Source: Neorhizobium sp. SHOUNA12A (GTDB lineage: Bacteria > Pseudomonadota > Alphaproteobacteria > Rhizobiales > Rhizobiaceae). From it: a DNA stretch of 43,113 nt. Under the pieces are notes generated by a model. It saw only the letters and a program-made list of their open reading frames with translations. It made no database searches and was not told where the DNA came from. Below, one piece after another: positions 33,069 through 40,834 of this stretch (position 1 is the first letter of the stretch; the number at the start of each line of letters is the position of its first letter). Position numbers and translations under genes: made by a program. The stretch covers positions 1 to 43,113 of the forward strand of contig NZ_JALBGV010000052.1 in NCBI RefSeq assembly GCF_023006505.1. The letters run 5' to 3'.

Positions 33069-34052
33069 TCAGGCCGCAATCGAGGCGGCTTCGCCGGCCA
33101 CGACATGGCAGGCGGCCGTGCGACCGTTGCCGATCGGGCGGAGCTGCGGCACGACGGAACGACAGACGTCCTGCGCCAGCGCGCAACGAGGGTGGAAGGC
33201 GCAGCCAAGTGGGCGATTGGCCGGATTCGGCGGCTCGCCCTGGAGGATGACGCGTCCCTGGAGGATCTTGCCCGGCACCGGCACGCTTGAAACCAGCGCC
33301 TTGGTATAGGGATGCTGCGGCGAATGGAAAATCACGTCGGAAGAGCCTTCCTCGACGATCCGGCCGAGATACATCACCGCTACCCGGTCGGCGATGTTGC
33401 GCACCACCTTGAGGTCGTGGCTGATGAACACCATGGCGATGCCGTTCTGCTCCTGCAGATCGCGCAGCATGTTGACGACCTGTGCCTGGATGGAGACGTC
33501 GAGCGCGGAAACCGGTTCGTCGCAAACCAGAAGCTTGGGACGTGCGGCAAGCGCGCGGGCGATCACCGCGCGCTGCCGCTGGCCACCCGACAATTCGTGA
33601 GGGTAACGGCCGGCCTGATCCGGACGCAGGCCGACGGCCGTCATCAGCTCGGCGACGCGTGCCTCCTGATGCTGCTTCGGAATGAGCCTGTGGATGTCCA
33701 GCGGCTCGCCGATCTGTTTTGCGATCGTCACGCGCCGGTCGAGCGCTGCCAGCGGATCCTGGTAGACGAACTGCATCTTGGCCCGCAGCGCGCGCCATTC
33801 CGGCGTCTTCAGATGCGGCATCGGCTTGCCTTCGAACCGGACCTCGCCGCCCTGCGCGGCGTCGATTCCGAGCAGCATCCGGCCGAGAGTCGACTTGCCC
33901 GAGCCGGACTCGCCGACGACGCCCAGCGTTTCGCCGGGCTTCAGTGCCAGCGAAATGCCGTCCACAGCGCGCACCGGATGCGGCTGTGCAAACAGGCCGC
34001 GACGGATCTGATAGACGCGGACGAGATTGTCCGCTTCGATGAGGGCGGTCAT
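33069..34052 (-). CDS. Oligopeptide/dipeptide ABC transporter ATP-binding protein, DppF/OppF type
   Basis: A 327-aa ATPase: Walker A GESGSGKST, Q-loop VYQDP, signature LSGGQRQR, Walker B LLVCDEPVSALD and the H-loop FISHD. The C-terminal oligopeptide/dipeptide ABC extension carries the cysteine motif (GCAFHPRCALAQDVC) that binds an Fe-S cluster in some DppD/F proteins. The ATG at 34052 overlaps the end of the DppD-type gene by 4 bp (ATGA), so the two ATPases are translationally coupled. Confidence 0.94.
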   Translation of the reverse strand: MTALIEADNLVRVYQIRRGLFAQPHPVRAVDGISLALKPGETLGVVGESGSGKSTLGRMLLGIDAAQGGEVRFEGKPMPHLKTPEWRALRAKMQFVYQDPLAALDRRVTIAKQIGEPLDIHRLIPKQHQEARVAELMTAVGLRPDQAGRYPHELSGGQRQRAVIARALAARPKLLVCDEPVSALDVSIQAQVVNMLRDLQEQNGIAMVFISHDLKVVRNIADRVAVMYLGRIVEEGSSDVIFHSPQHPYTKALVSSVPVPGKILQGRVILQGEPPNPANRPLGCAFHPRCALAQDVCRSVVPQLRPIGNGRTAACHVVAGEAASIAA

Positions 34053-35062
34053 TGCAGCATGTCCTCGGTCATTCTGGTTCTTGTCTCGACAGGCCCATTG
34101 GCCGGAACCGGCCGGAAGCAGGCGAGCTGCCGGCCGTCGGCCGACGTTTCGAGCGAAGGGCGCTCGCTGCGACAGGCCTCGACCGCGCGAAAACAGCGCG
34201 GCTGGAAGGAACAGCCTTCGGGCAGATGTTTCGGGTTCGGAACGGTGCCGGGGATGGGGATGAGCCGCTGGCGGGGACCGTCGATCCGCGGGATCGCGTC
34301 GAAAAGACCGCGCGTATAGGGATGGCGCGGCTCGGAAAAGAGCTGGGCGACACTGCCCTGCTCGACGATCCGGCCGGCATACATGACGCAGACCCGTTCG
34401 CAGACCTGGGAAACCGCGCCGAGATCGTGGCTGATGAACACCGTCGCCATGCCGGTTTCGGCCCGGAGCTGAATCAGGAGATCGAGAATCTGCGCCTGGA
34501 TCGTCGCGTCGAGCGCCGTGGTCGGCTCGTCGGCGATCAGGAGGTCCGGCTCGCCGGCAAGCGCCATGGCGATCATCAGCCGCTGACACTGACCGCCCGA
34601 GAATTCGTGGGGATAGAGATCGAAACGGCGACGGGCATCGGGGATGCCGACCATGTCCAGCAGCCGCAGCGCCTCTCTTTTGGCCGCATCCCCCCGGAGG
34701 CCGCGGTGCAACGACAGAGCCTCGACGATCTGGCGGCCGATCCTCAGCACCGGGTTGAGCGAGCTCGACGGGTCCTGGAAGATCATCGCGATCCGGCCGC
34801 CGCGCACCCGCTCGAAAGCCTCGCGGGGACCGCCGGCGAGTTCCTGCCCATCAAGCTGAACGGAACCGCTGACACTCGCCTTGCCGGGAAGCAGTCCCAG
34901 AGCCGCGAGCCACGTCACCGATTTTCCGCATCCCGATTCTCCGACGAGACCGACCGCTTCGCCGCGGCCCACGTTGAGATCGATGCCGTGCAGAACCTGG
35001 ACACCGTCAAAGGCGACCTTCAGGTCACGCAGTTCCACCAGATTGGACGATGCTCTATCCAT
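34049..35062 (-). CDS. Oligopeptide/dipeptide ABC transporter ATP-binding protein, DppD/OppD type
   Basis: A 337-aa ATPase: Walker A GESGCGKS, Q-loop IFQDPSSSLNPV, signature FSGGQCQR (Phe replaces the usual Leu and Cys the usual Arg), Walker B LLIADEPTTALD, H-loop FISHD. The C-terminal cysteine motif is GCSFQPRCFRAVEAC. The start at 35062 begins close to the first beta strand. About 110 bp with a hairpin separates it from the binding-protein gene upstream. Confidence 0.93.
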   Translation of the reverse strand: MDRASSNLVELRDLKVAFDGVQVLHGIDLNVGRGEAVGLVGESGCGKSVTWLAALGLLPGKASVSGSVQLDGQELAGGPREAFERVRGGRIAMIFQDPSSSLNPVLRIGRQIVEALSLHRGLRGDAAKREALRLLDMVGIPDARRRFDLYPHEFSGGQCQRLMIAMALAGEPDLLIADEPTTALDATIQAQILDLLIQLRAETGMATVFISHDLGAVSQVCERVCVMYAGRIVEQGSVAQLFSEPRHPYTRGLFDAIPRIDGPRQRLIPIPGTVPNPKHLPEGCSFQPRCFRAVEACRSERPSLETSADGRQLACFRPVPANGPVETRTRMTEDMLQ

Positions 35063-35127
35063 ATCCCGCCATACTCCTGCCTCCCGCCGGTTCCGGACCG
35101 AAGACATTGCCGTTTTTGAAAACAGAC

Positions 35128-35155
35128 GCTCCGGCGGCCGCATGGTCGCCGGAGC
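35128..35155 (-). terminator. Hairpin between the solute-binding protein gene and its ATPase genes
   Basis: GCTCCGGCG (35128-35136) pairs with CGCCGGAGC (35147-35155), 10-nt loop, 18 bp after the binding-protein stop. On the minus strand GTCTGTTTTC follows, a weak T tract. Such elements commonly let the binding protein be made in excess over the membrane parts by mRNA protection or partial termination. Confidence 0.6.
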
Positions 35156-35172
35156 AGAGGAGAACAATCCGT

Positions 35173-36804
35173 TCAGATCGCCCAGTTGGAGGAGCGGAAG
35201 TCCATCGCGAAGGCCGGAGCGGCCTTCCACTTGAGCGATGACTTCATGCCCGTGAACACGGCGTTCTGGTGCAGGATCTGGTAGACGGGGTCTTCGCGCT
35301 CGCAGATTTCCAGCATGCGGGCGAAAGCCTTCTTGCGGGCAGCTGCATCGGTGCTGGTTTCCAGGATCGAAGCCATCTGGTTGGCTTCCGCATTGGTCCA
35401 GTCCTTCTTCTGCTGCACCTCGCCGTTCGGACCGAACTGGGCGACGATCGAGGAGACCGGATCGCTGAAGGCGGCCGAGGCCGACCAGTCGCGAACACCC
35501 TTGACGCCAGCCGGATCGTGGATCTGGCCCCAGTTTTCCTTCATTTCGATCTGAACGTTGAGGCCGACCTGCTTCCACATCTCAACCATGATCTGACCGT
35601 TCGAGGTCTGATTGGTGTAGTAGTTGTTGAGAAGGCGGAACGGGATTACGTCGCCCTTGTAACCCGCCTGCTTGATCAGGTCCTGGGCGAGCTTGGCGTT
35701 GAATTCCGGAACCTTCCAGCCCTCGACGAACATCGGGCCGTAGAACGGGAACTGCAGACCGGCCGGGATCTTTGTCTGGCCGGCCCACAGCGCTTCGACG
35801 ATCGCCTGGCGGTCGATCGAATGCGTCATGGCGCGGCGCATCAGCGGGTTGGCGAGGATCGGGTTCTGAGTGTTGAAGACCGAGATGCGGTGGTTGTTGA
35901 TCGTCGATCCCTGAACTTCAAAGCCCTTGACAGCCTTGACGGTGGCGATCTGGTCCGGGGGCAGATCGCAGGCGAAGTCGTATTCGCCGGAGAGCAGGCC
36001 GTTGACGCGGGAAGCGACTTCCGGAACTTCGACGAAGCGGATCTGAGCGAGCGGCGGACGGCCACCCCAGTATTCGTCGAAGGCAACGAGCGTCAGCGAG
36101 ACGTCCGGCTTGTATTCGCCCACCATGTAGGCACCGGTCGTAACCGGCTTGCGGGCCCAATCGACGTAGGTCTTGGCTTCGTCCCAGGCGCGGCGGTTGG
36201 CGATCTGGCTGCCGAAGGCGTAGAGGCGGCCTTCGAGCGTGACGTCCGGCGTCGCGTTGTGGAAACGGACGGTGTATTTGTCGACGGCTTCGACGCCGGC
36301 AAGTGCCGGCCACAGGCGGCGGCCGATGCCCGGGATGGCGGCCGGCAATTCCTTGGCGGTGACCGGCTTGTTGTCGTCGGCAAAGATGGTCTTGCCGCCG
36401 GCAGGCTGGGTGGTGCCGAACAGGCGCTGGGCGGAGAAGCTGAAGACGACGTCTTCTGCTGTCAACTCGTCGCCGTTGTGGAACTTGACGCCCTTGCGGA
36501 GCTTCAGTTCGAGCGTCTTGTCGTCGATGCGCTTCCATTCGGTTGCAAGACCCGGAAGCGGCCCCTGATTGCCCATCCAGTCACGCAGGATGAGGCCTTC
36601 CCAGAGGTTCGGGAAGAAAACGCGCTCGCCGACGTTCGACTGTTCGTTCCAGATGTCGAGCGTGTTGTTGTTGGTGATCTTCTGAACGGCGATCGTGATC
36701 GACGGGCGCTTGGCACCCTGGGCGAACGAGAAGCGCGGCAGGATCAGCGAACCGGCAGCGGCGCCGGCAAGCCCGAGCGTGCTGCGGCGGGTGAAGTTGA
36801 CCAT
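35173..36804 (-). CDS. ABC transporter substrate-binding protein, family 5 (peptide/opine/nickel type)
   Basis: A 543-aa periplasmic binding protein. The N-terminus is a twin-arginine-type signal (FTRRSTLGLAGAAAG, cleavage near SFAQ-GA, about residue 29). SBP_bac_5 features follow: NLWEGLILRDW, LRKGVKFHNGDELTAEDVVFS and MRRAMTHSIDRQAIVEALWAG. It leads the minus-strand operon encoding a complete importer. The ligand may be a peptide, opine or other small organic molecule; the divergent TIM-barrel epimerase and nearby GntR regulator hint at a sugar- or amino-derivative, without proof. Confidence 0.94.
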   Translation of the reverse strand: MVNFTRRSTLGLAGAAAGSLILPRFSFAQGAKRPSITIAVQKITNNNTLDIWNEQSNVGERVFFPNLWEGLILRDWMGNQGPLPGLATEWKRIDDKTLELKLRKGVKFHNGDELTAEDVVFSFSAQRLFGTTQPAGGKTIFADDNKPVTAKELPAAIPGIGRRLWPALAGVEAVDKYTVRFHNATPDVTLEGRLYAFGSQIANRRAWDEAKTYVDWARKPVTTGAYMVGEYKPDVSLTLVAFDEYWGGRPPLAQIRFVEVPEVASRVNGLLSGEYDFACDLPPDQIATVKAVKGFEVQGSTINNHRISVFNTQNPILANPLMRRAMTHSIDRQAIVEALWAGQTKIPAGLQFPFYGPMFVEGWKVPEFNAKLAQDLIKQAGYKGDVIPFRLLNNYYTNQTSNGQIMVEMWKQVGLNVQIEMKENWGQIHDPAGVKGVRDWSASAAFSDPVSSIVAQFGPNGEVQQKKDWTNAEANQMASILETSTDAAARKKAFARMLEICEREDPVYQILHQNAVFTGMKSSLKWKAAPAFAMDFRSSNWAI

Positions 36805-37204
36805 GGAAATTGTCCTTTGGCTTCGGTTAATGGACGAGCTCGATCAGCCCCTGCGAGCTTGAGCGGTGACGGCTAAGGGGTTCGCAGAGCCTAGGCCGCC
36901 AACGGCACGCCATCCGTTCGGGCTGCGAATGCGAAAGCCGCCCGCCCCGATGAACAACGATGAGAAGCGTCTTGCTGCAGCTCACGACTACCCCCTGATT
37001 TGCAGGGGCTATTTGGCCAGCCTGTGTATCAGTTCCGTGACGCTAACTTGGCGATTCGATGAAATTGAACACGCATGCAAATTTCATCATCTCGTGTTAC
37101 AAATGTAATACTGTCGACACAGAATTCTGAGATGGGGAGCCTGCGCGGATTTCTTCCTGCGCGTCCCTCCCCCGATATTTCCTTTATTTTTGACGGAGTT
37201 TTCC
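36805..37204. other. 400-bp divergent control region between binding-protein and epimerase genes
   Basis: No convincing gene. The right-hand part is AT-rich and must hold the outward promoters of both units. Visible elements are a 6-bp hairpin (CCCCTG 36992-36997 with CAGGGG 37003-37008), a 9-bp inverted repeat GATGAAATT (37058-37066) with AATTTCATC (37080-37088), and the near-palindrome TTACAAATGTAA at 37097-37108. A TAATAC at 37106-37111 is a possible -10 box for the rightward promoter. Confidence 0.5.
37058..37108. promoter_or_regulatory. Operator-like inverted repeats ahead of the epimerase gene
   Basis: Two symmetrical elements sit 24 bp apart centre to centre roughly: GATGAAATT-N13-AATTTCATC (37058-37088) and TTACA-AA-TGTAA (37097-37108). 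They lie about 100-150 bp before the epimerase ATG and near the presumed divergent promoters. The GntR protein at 38064-38756 is one candidate binder. Confidence 0.5.
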
Positions 37205-38023
37205 ATGTCTTCCCTCCCCGTGATCGGCGCCGCCATGACGCTTGGCGAGCTCGAAGTTCACCGCAACTGGCTTTTCGAAAAACAGCGCGATCTCGAACTC
37301 CAGGATTTCACCACCGCCGACGTCCTGAACGGCGACTGGATGCCGCTCGCCGCCCGCGCCAGAAAGCTGCTGGACGGTTTTGAAGGCCGCCTGGGCATCC
37401 ACGGCCCGTTCTGGGGCTTCACCATCGCCTCGAATGACCCGGATATCCGCGCCGTCGTCGCAAAGCGCCTGAAGCAGGGCCTCGACGTTTGCGCCGCGAT
37501 CGGCGCGACGCAGATGGTCGCCCACAGCCCCTATACGACCTGGTCCTACAACAACCTCGACAACAACAGGGGCGAGTCCGAGCGCGTCGTCGAGCACGTG
37601 CATCTGACGATGAGGGACGCCGTCAAGCAGGCCGAAGATATCGGCGCTGTGATCGTTCTGGAAAACATCGAGGACATCGACCAGCACGTCCGCGTGGCAC
37701 TCGCCGATAGCTTCAATTCGCCGGCCGTCGCGGTCTCGATCGATACCGGCCACGCCCATTACGCGCATGGCTCCACCGGCGCGCCGCCGGTCGATTATTA
37801 TGTGAAGGCAGCCGGCAACCGCCTGCAGCACGTCCATTTGCAGGATGCCGATGGGTACGCAGACCGCCACTGGGCGCTCGGCGAAGGCAATATCCTCTGG
37901 CCGTCGGTCTTCCAGGCACTTGCCGATCTCGCCAGCAATCCGCGCCTGATCGTCGAGATCAAGGACAAGTCGAAGATTCCGGCTTCGGTCGAATATCTCG
38001 CCTCGCTCGGCCTCGGCCAGTAA
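37205..38023 (+). CDS. Sugar phosphate isomerase/epimerase-family TIM-barrel protein
   Basis: A 272-aa xylose-isomerase-like TIM barrel (AP endonuclease 2 fold). Metal-ligand-type residues lie in the segments IHGPFWG (His), MVAHSPY (His), IVLENIED (Glu), SIDTGHAHY (Asp, His), LQHVHLQDADG (His, Asp) and LIVEIKD (Glu). The ATG at 37205 is chosen over an in-frame TTG 15 bp upstream because GACGGAG then sits at the right distance. It may isomerise a sugar or inosose derivative. It is divergent from the ABC importer and convergent with the GntR gene, which together may form one catabolic module. Confidence 0.9.
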   Translation: MSSLPVIGAAMTLGELEVHRNWLFEKQRDLELQDFTTADVLNGDWMPLAARARKLLDGFEGRLGIHGPFWGFTIASNDPDIRAVVAKRLKQGLDVCAAIGATQMVAHSPYTTWSYNNLDNNRGESERVVEHVHLTMRDAVKQAEDIGAVIVLENIEDIDQHVRVALADSFNSPAVAVSIDTGHAHYAHGSTGAPPVDYYVKAAGNRLQHVHLQDADGYADRHWALGEGNILWPSVFQALADLASNPRLIVEIKDKSKIPASVEYLASLGLGQ

Positions 38024-38039
38024 GCCTAAGTTTAAAAGC

Positions 38040-38066
38040 TAGCCCCGGCGGGCCGCGCCGGGGCTA
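38040..38066 (-). terminator. Terminator between convergent epimerase and GntR genes
   Basis: TAGCCCCGGCG (38040-38050) pairs perfectly with 38056-38066 over a 5-nt loop; the GntR stop codon (TAG) lies inside the stem. On the minus strand GCTTTTAAAC follows, so it mainly terminates the GntR transcript. Confidence 0.75.
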
Positions 38067-38756
38067 CCGCAGTTCCGGGGACATATCCCGCAGATGCGAC
38101 TGGGTGGCGAGGATATCCCCCACCATCATCTCCCGCGCCAGCGCGCCGTTGCGCTCGCGAAGCGCTGCGACGATCCGGAAGTGATAGGACGAGAATGGGT
38201 GTACAACGCCCTTGTCGAATTCCTTTTCCACGTAATTGGTCAGCATCCGCATATAGGGGCCGAACCGCAGCCAGAGCATTTCGATATGCTGGGGCAGCAC
38301 CTCGGAACGCGAAGCCTCATAGATGCCGAAGTGGAACTCCTGGTTCTTGCGCAGCATGCCGTAGACGTCGCCGGCCTTGCCGGTTTCCTCATGCTCGCGT
38401 GCAAGCACTTCCGAACGGTCGATATCCTCGTCGGTCATATGTTTGGCGGCAAGTTCCGTCGCCAGACCTTCGAGCGCGATGCGCGCCTGGCAGAGATCGT
38501 CGAGCCGCTCGCGCGAAACCGCCGGCACCCGGGCCGAGCCGTTATGGCCGATTTCCAGCCCGTTTTCCGCCGCAAGCCTTCGGAGTGCCTCGCGCACCGG
38601 CATGTGGCTGGTGCCGAACTCGGTTGCCAGCGACGAAATGGTGATCGCCTGCGATGGCGCGAAGGAGCCCCACATCAGCGCCCGGCGCAGCTGTTCGTAA
38701 ACCGTATCCTGAACGGTCACGCGCGACGTGACCTTCAAAAGCCCGCTATCCGCCAT
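38064..38756 (-). CDS. GntR-family regulator (FadR/FCD subfamily)
   Basis: A 230-aa regulator: wHTH with ISSLATEFGTSHMPVREALRRL (residues about 40-61), then an FCD effector domain (ARIALEGLATELAAKH; MLRKNQEFHFGIYEASRS with the metal-ligand-type histidine; SSYHFRIVAAL). It is divergent from the aminotransferase gene; the 247-bp gap between them carries two identical TTGATCAAATG boxes, its likely targets. It probably controls the aminotransferase and perhaps the importer/epimerase module. Confidence 0.92.
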   Translation of the reverse strand: MADSGLLKVTSRVTVQDTVYEQLRRALMWGSFAPSQAITISSLATEFGTSHMPVREALRRLAAENGLEIGHNGSARVPAVSRERLDDLCQARIALEGLATELAAKHMTDEDIDRSEVLAREHEETGKAGDVYGMLRKNQEFHFGIYEASRSEVLPQHIEMLWLRFGPYMRMLTNYVEKEFDKGVVHPFSSYHFRIVAALRERNGALAREMMVGDILATQSHLRDMSPELR

Positions 38757-38862
38757 CCTTGCCCTCTGATCCCGTTCAAATCACAACCAGGCCTCGCATA
38801 ACAGGCCGCGTTCTTCAAGTCTCGCGGCGTCCGGCCATCTCCCGTTCGCGACGCGTTTCCCC

Positions 38863-38912
38863 TTGATCAAATGCCAATGGCACAATAGAACATTTGAAAG
38901 TTTGATCAAATG
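38863..38912. promoter_or_regulatory. Two TTGATCAAATG operator-like boxes
   Basis: The 11-mer TTGATCAAATG occurs at 38863-38873 and 38902-38912, 39 bp apart on the same strand. Each contains the perfect palindrome TTGATCAA (the second is TTTGATCAAA). Both lie in the AT-rich gap between the divergent GntR and aminotransferase genes, 90-140 bp before the latter. Strong candidate sites for the GntR protein. Confidence 0.65.
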
Positions 38913-39003
38913 CTCATTAGGCTGCGAGCAAACATAAATAGGGGGAGGCTTATTATCACCTGTATCCCTCTTCATCGATAATACGACACCCTGGGAGAAA
39001 TCC

Positions 39004-40281
39004 ATGAACACGCATGTCACGGCAGGCGATAACCTCGCCAAGGCTTTTCCGGTCGATGAGCTCAGACTGAAATTTCCGGCTCTCCAGAAATACAAGGACT
39101 TCATCTTCTTCGAAAATGCCGGCGGTGCCCAGGTGCCCCAAGCCGTCGTCGATGCGGTTGCCGCCCATCTCGTAGACTGCAACGTGCAGCGCATGGCGCC
39201 CTATCTCCACAGCCAGGGCGTCGACCGCACCATTGCCGAAGCCCGCGTCTCCGTCGGTCTGCTGGTCAATGCCTACCGCCCGGAGGAAATCTCCTTCGGC
39301 CTCAACGCCACGTCATTCATCCGCCTCGTCAGCCTCGGCATCGCCAAAATGCTCCAGGAGCGCAACGAGATCATCGTCACCGACATGGACCATGATGCCG
39401 ACATCGCCACCTGGATGGCGCTGGAGGCCGACGGTGCCAAGATCGTCTGGTGGAAGATGCGCGAAGACGGCACGCTGCATACCGACGACCTGAAGCCGCT
39501 CCTGAACGACAAGACCCGTCTTGTCGCCTGCACGGTGACCGCCCATTCGATCGGCACGATCGTCGACGTCGCGACCGTCGGCAAGCTGGCGCATGCGGCC
39601 GGCGCCGAGGTCTTCCTCGACTGCGTGCATTACGGTCCGCACGCGCTGATCGACGTCCAGGCCTGGGGTTGCGACTATCTCGTCTGCTCCGGCTACAAGA
39701 ATTTTTCACCGCATATGGGCTTCCTCTGGGGCCGCTATGACGCGCTGGTCAAGCTGCCTACCTTCAAGGAAGACTTCATTCCGGACGTGCCGCCCTACAA
39801 GATCGAGGTCGGCACCTTCACCTACGAGAACGTCGCCGGCATGAATGCTGCCGTGCTTTATCTCGAAGAGCTCGGCCGCAGGTTCCTCCCCGAAGGCGAA
39901 CATTCGCGCCGCGATGCGCTTGCCGCCGCCATGGGCGCCATCCGCGCCTACGAACAGACGCTGTCGAAGAAGATGCTGTCGGTCTTGAAGAAGCACGGGG
40001 CGACGATCTACGGCGTATCCGACGAAGCGCAGGTGGAAAAGCGCGTTCCGACCATCTGCTTCAACATCCCGGGCCTGACGCCGCAATATCTATCGGCCGA
40101 ACTCGGCAAGAACAGCATCGGCAGCCGCGACGGCCACATGTTTGCGCCGCGCCTGATGAAGCGCCTCGGGCTGACCATGGAAACGGGCTGCATGCGCGTC
40201 TCCATGGTCCACTACAACAAGGCGGAAGAGATCGACCGTTTCGACATGGTGCTAGGCGAGATCATCGCCAAGACCAGGTGA
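39004..40281 (+). CDS. Class V aminotransferase (cysteine-desulfurase-like PLP enzyme)
   Basis: A 425-aa fold-type I PLP enzyme. The expected PLP lysine is Lys232 in CSGYKNFSPHMG; Asp206 and His209 (FLDCVHYGPHA) are in the place of the cofactor-contacting pair, and NAGG at 39-41 is the family's N-terminal substrate loop. The reaction (transamination, desulfuration or C-S/C-N lyase) cannot be told apart by sequence. No iron-sulfur assembly genes are nearby, so a catabolic role is more likely than IscS. GGGAG precedes the ATG. It is divergent from the GntR gene. Confidence 0.92.
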   Translation: MNTHVTAGDNLAKAFPVDELRLKFPALQKYKDFIFFENAGGAQVPQAVVDAVAAHLVDCNVQRMAPYLHSQGVDRTIAEARVSVGLLVNAYRPEEISFGLNATSFIRLVSLGIAKMLQERNEIIVTDMDHDADIATWMALEADGAKIVWWKMREDGTLHTDDLKPLLNDKTRLVACTVTAHSIGTIVDVATVGKLAHAAGAEVFLDCVHYGPHALIDVQAWGCDYLVCSGYKNFSPHMGFLWGRYDALVKLPTFKEDFIPDVPPYKIEVGTFTYENVAGMNAAVLYLEELGRRFLPEGEHSRRDALAAAMGAIRAYEQTLSKKMLSVLKKHGATIYGVSDEAQVEKRVPTICFNIPGLTPQYLSAELGKNSIGSRDGHMFAPRLMKRLGLTMETGCMRVSMVHYNKAEEIDRFDMVLGEIIAKTR

Positions 40282-40286
40282 TGCAA

Positions 40287-40319
40287 AGACCTCCGCGGGA
40301 CAAACTCCCGCGGAGGTCT
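40287..40319. terminator. Bidirectional 14-bp hairpin between convergent genes
   Basis: A perfect 14-bp stem (40287-40300 with 40306-40319) with a 5-nt loop fills the 43-bp gap between the aminotransferase stop and the flavin reductase stop. It has no long T tract on either side, but its position and stability suit a shared terminator. Confidence 0.75.
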
Positions 40320-40324
40320 CCATC

Positions 40325-40834
40325 TCACTTGAGATGATGATAGCGGCGCCGGAAATAGACGAGTGCTTCTTCATCTTCCGGGCCGTGGACAATCCCGACG
40401 ACCCGGCAGAACAGAACATGATGCGTGCCGCTCTCGACCGCATTTTCCACTTCGCAATCGAAAGACACGACCGCATCGGTCAGCCGCGGCGATCCCGTCG
40501 CGGCGAGCACCCAATCGCCTACCGCGAACCGGTCATCCTGCGGCGTCGAACCGCCGAACAGCCTCGACATCGGCTCGTGGCCGGCACCCAAAGTATTGAC
40601 GCAGAGCACCCGGTTTTTCTCGAACATGCCGGCGACCGAACTCGACCGGTTGAGGCAGACCAGCAGCGTTGGCGGCCGGTCCGTTACGCTGCAGACGGCT
40701 GACGCCGTAAAGCCCGCAAGCCCGCCTGGTCCGTCAGTGGTGACGATGTTCACCGCCGCCGCCAGCTGCGCCATCCCTTCCCGAAAGGCGAGCCGTGTCG
40801 CATCCACCTCGTCGCTTTGAATATTTATCGTCAT
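40325..40834 (-). CDS. Flavin reductase, RutF-like
   Basis: A 169-aa FMN-binding flavin reductase that supplies reduced flavin to the adjacent monooxygenase. The blocks AAVNIVTTDGPGGLAGFTAS, AVCSVTDRPPTLLVCLNRSS, LCVNTLGAGHEPMSRLFGG, VSFDCEVENAVESGTHHVLF and YFRRRYHHL closely resemble remembered E. coli RutF. The ATG overlaps the monooxygenase stop by 4 bp, indicating coupled synthesis. The other rut genes (rutB, C, D, E, G) are absent nearby, so I do not assign the symbol. Confidence 0.92.
   Translation of the reverse strand: MTINIQSDEVDATRLAFREGMAQLAAAVNIVTTDGPGGLAGFTASAVCSVTDRPPTLLVCLNRSSSVAGMFEKNRVLCVNTLGAGHEPMSRLFGGSTPQDDRFAVGDWVLAATGSPRLTDAVVSFDCEVENAVESGTHHVLFCRVVGIVHGPEDEEALVYFRRRYHHLK

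Noticed and set aside
39004..40281. IscS/SufS cysteine desulfurase for iron-sulfur assembly.
   Set aside because: No isc or suf partners are nearby, and the gene sits in a regulated catabolic setting; only the class V aminotransferase family is supported.
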